From: Verrucomicrobiota bacterium
GTDB taxonomy: Bacteria; Verrucomicrobiota; Verrucomicrobiia; Limisphaerales; JACDHS01
Direction of reading: 5' to 3'
Assembly (NCBI GenBank): GCA_013820875.1
Contig: JACDHS010000021.1
Location: forward strand, 1 to 46,210
Length of the DNA stretch: 46,210 bases
Under the pieces are notes generated by a model, which worked only from the letters and a program-made list of their open reading frames with translations, had not been told where the DNA came from and did no database searches. The number at the start of each line of letters is the position of its first letter. The first letter of the stretch is position 1. This document shows positions 42,055 through 46,210 of the stretch, piece after piece. The translations under genes and the position numbers were made by a program.

Positions 42055-43497
42055 ATGAAACATTTTTTCAGAAAGCTTGCTCTCGCCTGCGCAATTCTCG
42101 CATTTATTCTCTGCAATCAGCTCTACGCTGAAACACGGCCAAACATCGTAGTTATTCTTGCGGATGATCTTGGATGGGGAAGTGTCGGTTGCTATGGCGA
42201 CACCCGATTGCAGACGCCGCACATTGATCGTCTTGCAAAGGAAGGACGACTTTTCCGAAATGCTTACGCAACAGGTTCGGTCTGTTCACCGACACGCTAT
42301 GCCCTGATGACAGGACGGTATTACTGGCGCACGAGCATGAAGGACGGTCTCGTTTTACCTGGCAATGGACCGCTCCACATTGAAACAAACCGCACTACCC
42401 TTGCCTCTGTTATAAAAAGCAAAGGTTACCAGACCGCCGTCATTGGCAAGTGGCATCTTGGTCTCGGTGCAAATTCCAAGGTGGATTGGAACGCGCCGCT
42501 CGCGCCTGGTCCGAGAGCGATCGGCTTCGACTACTTCTATGGATTGGCAGCCAATTACGGCAACCCTCCGAATCTCTACATCGAAAATGAAACGCTCCTT
42601 GGCGTCGAGCCGGGTAAGAAAATCGTGGTCGGCAGCGAAGGAGATGAGCAGGAAGCGTTGCAGGTGGTTCGAATTGCCGATGATGTGATGAACAAGCTCA
42701 CAGACAAGTGCGTGGAGTGGATCGGAAAGAATAAGAAAACCCCGTTCTTTCTCTATTACGCTCCCATTGCCGTGCATGAACCGATCACTCCAGCAGCGAA
42801 GTTCACAGGTTCTCCTTTTGGCAAATATGGCGATTTCATTCATGAGCTTGACTGGTCCGTGGGAGAAATCCTCAAAGCGCTGGATCAATACAAACTCGCC
42901 GATAATACACTTGTCATTTTTACCAGCGACAACGGCGGTGTGGCGCACCTGAACAATCCGAGTGCGGGAGCGGCGATGAAAGCGGGGCTTGCAATCAACG
43001 GACCTTTCAAAGGCGGCAAACATGACATTTACGAAGGGGGATTGCGCGCGCCTTTCCTGGTGCGTTGGCCAGGCCGCGTGGCCGCGGGCTCCGTTTGCGA
43101 TGACATTGTAAGCATGTCTGACCTGGTGGCCACGACCAGCAGCATCTTGAAGGCATCTCTTCCAAAAGAATACTCTGAGGATAGCGTGGACGTGAGTGGT
43201 TCATTTTTCGGGAAGGGAAAACCGGCGCGGGATGTGATCGTATTGCAGGATTCCACATCGACCTACGCGGTGCGCCAGGGCAAGTGGAAGTTGATTGAGC
43301 GTGAGAATCCGTCCGCATTGCAGCCGCGAAGCGAACAACACAGGAATAAATTGATGCAACGTCGGAAAGGCGCTCCAACAGAAGACGAGTTGTTCAATTT
43401 GGAATTGGATCCCTCGGAAAGTAAGAATGTCGCGCCAGCACATCCCGAAATCGTGAAGCGTTTGCGAGTGCTGCTAAGCGAGACACGAGGATTTTAA
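42055..43497 (+). CDS. Secreted arylsulfatase-like sulfatase
   Basis: A 480-residue type I sulfatase with signal peptide (LALACAILAFILCNQLYA, cut before ETRPNIV). RPNIVVILADDLGWGSVGCY binds calcium through the paired aspartates. VCSPTRYALMTGRY holds the C-x-P-x-R sequence whose cysteine (~residue 77) is converted to formylglycine. GKWHLGLG carries the conserved K-x-H. FTSDNGG is the second metal site. The protein should hydrolyse sulfate esters of polysaccharides in the periplasm. It needs a formylglycine-generating enzyme not encoded here. The next gene follows 49 bp later. Confidence 0.94.
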   Translation: MKHFFRKLALACAILAFILCNQLYAETRPNIVVILADDLGWGSVGCYGDTRLQTPHIDRLAKEGRLFRNAYATGSVCSPTRYALMTGRYYWRTSMKDGLVLPGNGPLHIETNRTTLASVIKSKGYQTAVIGKWHLGLGANSKVDWNAPLAPGPRAIGFDYFYGLAANYGNPPNLYIENETLLGVEPGKKIVVGSEGDEQEALQVVRIADDVMNKLTDKCVEWIGKNKKTPFFLYYAPIAVHEPITPAAKFTGSPFGKYGDFIHELDWSVGEILKALDQYKLADNTLVIFTSDNGGVAHLNNPSAGAAMKAGLAINGPFKGGKHDIYEGGLRAPFLVRWPGRVAAGSVCDDIVSMSDLVATTSSILKASLPKEYSEDSVDVSGSFFGKGKPARDVIVLQDSTSTYAVRQGKWKLIERENPSALQPRSEQHRNKLMQRRKGAPTEDELFNLELDPSESKNVAPAHPEIVKRLRVLLSETRGF

Positions 43498-43546
43498 TTC
43501 GAATTTGCATTGCGAACAGAAAAGCGCAGCCACAACTATTATTTCA

Positions 43547-44815
43547 ATGTACCCGGTTAAATCAGCCCTATTGCTGTCTGCAATTTTAGCTCTACCCATA
43601 ACACCCTTGTTGGCAAAGGATAAATCGGAAAAGACGCAATATATCCTGGTGAATCGAAAGCCAAACAGCGCCTGGAATCTCAACGATCCTTCTTCCATTC
43701 AGCGCGAGGATTTTGAAGAGGTGAAACGGGAATTGCCCGAAATTCCCGGCGCAAAAGTCCGTCCCGGCATCGGCTGCATTTTTCCTTATTTCCGTCACGA
43801 TGAGGAAACATTGCAGAAATCTTTGCGGCAATTTTTGAAAATCGCAGCCGAGACCGACACACCGGTTCTTGTGCAGATTGACGGGGAAAATTGGTGGACT
43901 GGACGACCCGACCTATGGAACTGGTGGGATCCAAAAAAGCCGGGCTACGATCCCGCCAATCGCGAGAATGTGGAATGGTTCGGCTGGAGTTCCGATCAAG
44001 CGCTAAAGATCGCGTGGCGCAATTGGGGGAAACAGCATCGCATTGGACCGCCTCCCAATCTGATGAGTCCGCGGTATCGCAAGGAATCCCACAAACAGAT
44101 GGAAATTCTGATCCCGATTATTCTGCAATGGTGGAAAGCGCTGCCTGCTGAGAAAAAGGATTTGTTGGTGGGAATCAAGGTAGGATGGGAATCGTCCATC
44201 GGCGTCAACGCATGGTATTTTCCCGACGGCAACGATCTTCTGGATAAACCCGCGAGCGAGGATCCTGCTTACCGTTTAAAGACAGATGAGTTGCCGGGGC
44301 GCGGTGTTGCTGCCACCGGTTATGCGGCAGTGAAGACTGCTGGGATACGCACGAAAGGGGATCTTACGGAAGCCGATTTAGCGGAGGTGACAAGACGGCA
44401 TCTGGAGGATCTTTCACGGGTTGCGTCGGAACTTGGTGTCCCGCGTGGGAAGTTGTTTACACATGGCGTCGGTTGGAAGGATGGCGAGTTGCTTTATGAG
44501 GCTGCGGTGAATCGATATAGCTCGCCGGGCTGGAGTTTTTACAAGCACGCACGCGATCCCAAACAGGACATGGGTGTGCAAAATGCGTTGAAGAAGAGCA
44601 ATGCCCCGCATTGGGCTGCCATCGAATGGCTGTTCCAGGGGCCGCGCGAAGTGGATTCCTGGCGCAGAGCGCTTGAAACTACTTTATCGGACGAGAACTG
44701 CCGTTTGATCTGCATCTTCAACTGGGAAGGAATCAGGGATAGTGAACCGGTCCTGGAAGCTATTCGTCAGACGATTGCGGGGAGTGTGGAGTCCGGCAAA
44801 ACAGATAAGCGTTGA
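43547..44815 (+). CDS. Exported TIM-barrel-like protein, possible glycoside hydrolase
   Basis: A 422-residue exported protein from the ATG at 43547 (MYPVKSALLLSAILALPITPLLAKD). Aromatic and acid residues typical of sugar-binding barrels appear in TPVLVQIDGENWWTGRPDLW, NWWDP, LLVGIKVGWESSIGVNAWYF and RLICIFNWEGI, where the last acids lie at strand ends. HLEDLSRVASELGVPRGKLF and AIEWLFQGPREVDSWRRALE are helical. I do not recognise a numbered family. The pattern suggests a retaining glycosidase-like barrel. Being downstream of a sulfatase, it may act on the same sulfated polysaccharide; that is inference. Confidence 0.65.
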   Translation: MYPVKSALLLSAILALPITPLLAKDKSEKTQYILVNRKPNSAWNLNDPSSIQREDFEEVKRELPEIPGAKVRPGIGCIFPYFRHDEETLQKSLRQFLKIAAETDTPVLVQIDGENWWTGRPDLWNWWDPKKPGYDPANRENVEWFGWSSDQALKIAWRNWGKQHRIGPPPNLMSPRYRKESHKQMEILIPIILQWWKALPAEKKDLLVGIKVGWESSIGVNAWYFPDGNDLLDKPASEDPAYRLKTDELPGRGVAATGYAAVKTAGIRTKGDLTEADLAEVTRRHLEDLSRVASELGVPRGKLFTHGVGWKDGELLYEAAVNRYSSPGWSFYKHARDPKQDMGVQNALKKSNAPHWAAIEWLFQGPREVDSWRRALETTLSDENCRLICIFNWEGIRDSEPVLEAIRQTIAGSVESGKTDKR

Positions 44816-44842
44816 GAGATGGGCCCTCAACAGGAACTATTC

Positions 44843-44949
44843 AGTAGAGAAACCACAGATGGACACAGATAAATCCAAGTTGGGCTTTGCTCCGAATTAA
44901 AAGGGTACCTTTGCTGCTCCCATCTGTGTCCATCTGTGGTTTCTCTACT
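44843..44949. repeat. Perfect 28-bp inverted repeat between convergent genes
   Basis: AGTAGAGAAACCACAGATGG and the next eight bases (44843-44870) are exactly complementary to 44922-44949, with a 51-bp loop. The core AACCACAGATGGACACAGAT is a widely dispersed intergenic sequence in PVC and other genomes. Lying between two converging genes it could act as a bidirectional terminator or be a MITE. Confidence 0.85.
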
Positions 44950-44976
44950 TCTTAATCTGCTCGCCCCAGCTTAGAT

Positions 44977-45798
44977 TCAGCCACGCAATCCAACCAGATC
45001 CATCCGCTTCGCCGTTTCGCGATAGGCTTCTTCAACCCATTGAACGATTTTCTTCGGGTCCGGCGCATATTCGAGTTCGATCGAAACGACGCCGTCGATC
45101 TCCAGTTCCTTAATGGCTTGCAGGTAAGGTTCGAATTTCACAATGCCTCGGCCGGGCGGAAGGTCGCCATGCACTTTGCCATCGCAATCACTCAGGTGAA
45201 CGTGAATCGCCTTACCCTTCAACTTTTTGAGTTCAGTGGGTGAAGTGTCAGACAACACCATGTGACTGATGTCTATGTTGGCGCGGATGCGTGGATGTTT
45301 GCAGTCATCCACAAACTGCGCCATGGAATCAACACTGTTGAGCAGACTTAATCGGAACGGTTCCAGTTCCAGCGCGATATCAATCTTCTTTTTGTCTGCG
45401 TAATCACCAATCCGGCGGCACGTTTCGACCGCCCATGCCCATTGTTGTTGGGGAGGGATGATCTCGCGGTTCCAAATGTATTCGCCCAGGACTAGCAAAA
45501 CATTCTTCGCGTTCCACGTTTTCGCCAGATCAATAAATTTCTTCGTGCGCTCGATGTGAAACTCACGCACCGGTTCGCAGAAATCTGCCAATCCCAACGA
45601 ACAAACCGGGAGGGAAATAATCGGCAAATCCAATTTCGCACAGGTATTGGCAACGCTCTTCACTTCCTTTTGCGATATGCCGATGGCTTCGGTGTGAATG
45701 TCCACGCAATCAAAGCCGATGCGGGAAATGTGTTTCAAACCGGTGGCGGTATCCACCCCCGCCTGCACGAATGCGCTATTAATAATGCCGAGTTTCAT
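44977..45798 (-). CDS. Sugar phosphate isomerase/epimerase-like protein
   Basis: A 273-residue xylose-isomerase-like TIM barrel. MKLGIINSAFVQAGVDTATG, FDCVDIHTEAIGISQKEVKS, NVLLVLGEYIWNREI, IDIALELEPFRLSLLNSVDS (metal-binding glutamate), RIRANIDISHMVLSDTSP (metal-binding Asp-x-x-His) and KAIHVHLSDCDGKVHGDLPP, then the terminal VVSIELEY, give the complete divalent-metal site. It is cytoplasmic and isomerises or epimerises a sugar or related compound; specificity is unknown. It is convergent with the neighbouring gene and has no partner on its strand in the window. Confidence 0.9.
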   Translation of the reverse strand: MKLGIINSAFVQAGVDTATGLKHISRIGFDCVDIHTEAIGISQKEVKSVANTCAKLDLPIISLPVCSLGLADFCEPVREFHIERTKKFIDLAKTWNAKNVLLVLGEYIWNREIIPPQQQWAWAVETCRRIGDYADKKKIDIALELEPFRLSLLNSVDSMAQFVDDCKHPRIRANIDISHMVLSDTSPTELKKLKGKAIHVHLSDCDGKVHGDLPPGRGIVKFEPYLQAIKELEIDGVVSIELEYAPDPKKIVQWVEEAYRETAKRMDLVGLRG

Positions 45799-45894
45799 GT
45801 TTGCTTTTTATCTTTACGACGTAATCGAAGCAATACCGAACGAGTAAAACTCCTTTTTAGATTCACCGAGAACTTAGAGACGCCCGGAACGTGG
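45799..45894. other. Short intergenic region upstream of the isomerase gene
   Basis: It lies between the isomerase-like gene start and the third tandem array. The segment is moderately A/T-rich and would hold the isomerase promoter; I see no clear boxes. Confidence 0.4.
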
Positions 45895-46210
45895 GCTGGA
45901 CGGTCTCAAGCCCACTTCCGGATCATCCGGAAACCGCCTGGATGGTCTCAAGCCCGCTTCCGGATCATCCGAAAACGGCCTGGATGGTCTCAAGCCCACT
46001 TCCGGATCATCCGAAAACGGCCTGGACGGTCTCAAGCCCACTTCCGGATCATCCGAAAACGGCCTGGATGGTCTCAAGGCCACTTCCGGATCATCCGGAA
46101 ACCGCCTGGACGGTCTCAAGGCCACTTCCGGATCATCCGGAAACCGCCTGGACGGTCTCAAGGCCACTTCCGGATCATCCGGAAACCGCCTGGACGGTCT
46201 CAAGGCCACT
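45895..46210. repeat. Third tandem array, 42-bp period, running off the window
   Basis: The GGACGGTCTCAAG/GGATGGTCTCAAG element starts at 45898, 45940, 45982, 46024, 46066, 46108, 46150 and 46192, exactly 42 bp apart, so there are more than seven copies and the array continues beyond the window. Each unit holds the dyad TTCCGGATCATCCGGAA (or with one base changed) and the weaker dyad GACGGTC, spaced 20 and 22 bp. A frame on the minus strand reads through it as a 14-residue repeat (ALRPSRRFPDDPEV), because 42 is a multiple of three. I regard this as incidental. Confidence 0.9.

Noticed and set aside
45874-46209. Repeat protein on the minus strand (14-residue repeats)
   Set aside because: The open frame arises because the 42-bp unit is a multiple of three. 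There is no start signal, and the sister arrays with 41-bp units cannot encode a repeat protein.

Overview
The window most likely comes from a chromosome of a Verrucomicrobiota bacterium, probably near the Pedosphaerales/Limisphaerales. This is an inference from content. It combines a PVC-type 'membrane-bound dehydrogenase' with HEAT repeats and cytochrome c, a DUF1080-like secreted protein, a sulfatase, a secreted PD40/multi-heme protein with a PL4-like N-terminus, and many short dispersed intergenic repeats. No rRNA, complete insertion sequence, prophage or CRISPR array is visible.

Layout. 0.3-1.0 kb: an orphan ImuA/RecA-like gene. 1.2-1.5 kb: a tandem array with an exact 41-bp period. 1.6 kb: the last ~30 codons of an integron-integrase-like tyrosine recombinase. 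1.7-8.8 kb: leftward genes for exported proteins (PL4-like/PD40/multi-heme, DUF1080-like, a small basic protein, PVC dehydrogenase). 8.9-9.7 kb: a lipoprotein gene and tRNA-Ser(GCU). 9.7-10.6 kb: non-coding, with a REP doublet. 10.6-14.3 kb: rightward small genes, each followed by a structured site with the two-extrahelical-base signature of integron attC sites, so an integron cassette array without an intact integrase. 14.3-16.5 kb: small secreted or membrane proteins between structured repeats. 16.6-18.7 kb: TonB-dependent receptor. 18.8-22.2 kb: a housekeeping operon (HIT, PhoH, YbeY, DUF502, RecO). 22.3-28.7 kb: a Gfo/Idh/MocA oxidoreductase, a duplicated pair of family-10-like glycosyl hydrolases, and small exported proteins.

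28.7-35.7 kb resembles a defence island. It holds a DUF4240 protein plus an SMC/RecF-like ATPase (leftward), an FRG-domain protein overlapping a DUF262 protein (rightward, flanked by related MITE-like terminal repeats), and a PD-(D/E)XK nuclease overlapping a SIR2-like protein (leftward). Next to it is what looks like a gene cut off after ~26 codons. 35.8-36.6 kb: HEAT-repeat protein. 36.85-37.1 kb: a second array with an exact 41-bp period but a different sequence. 37.4-42.0 kb: thyA, a methyltransferase, folA, a TrhO-pseudouridine synthase fusion and a small membrane protein. 42-45.8 kb: sulfatase, an unrecognised secreted protein, a 28-bp inverted repeat and a sugar isomerase/epimerase-like protein. 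From 45.9 kb to the edge: a third tandem array with a 42-bp period.

The strongest candidates for something undescribed are: (i) the three tandem arrays, unrelated in most of their sequence but all built from two dyads alternating about every two helical turns; (ii) the PD-(D/E)XK/SIR2 and FRG/DUF262 gene pairs; (iii) the integrase-less cassette array, with an integrase stump 9 kb away in the orientation expected of an integron.
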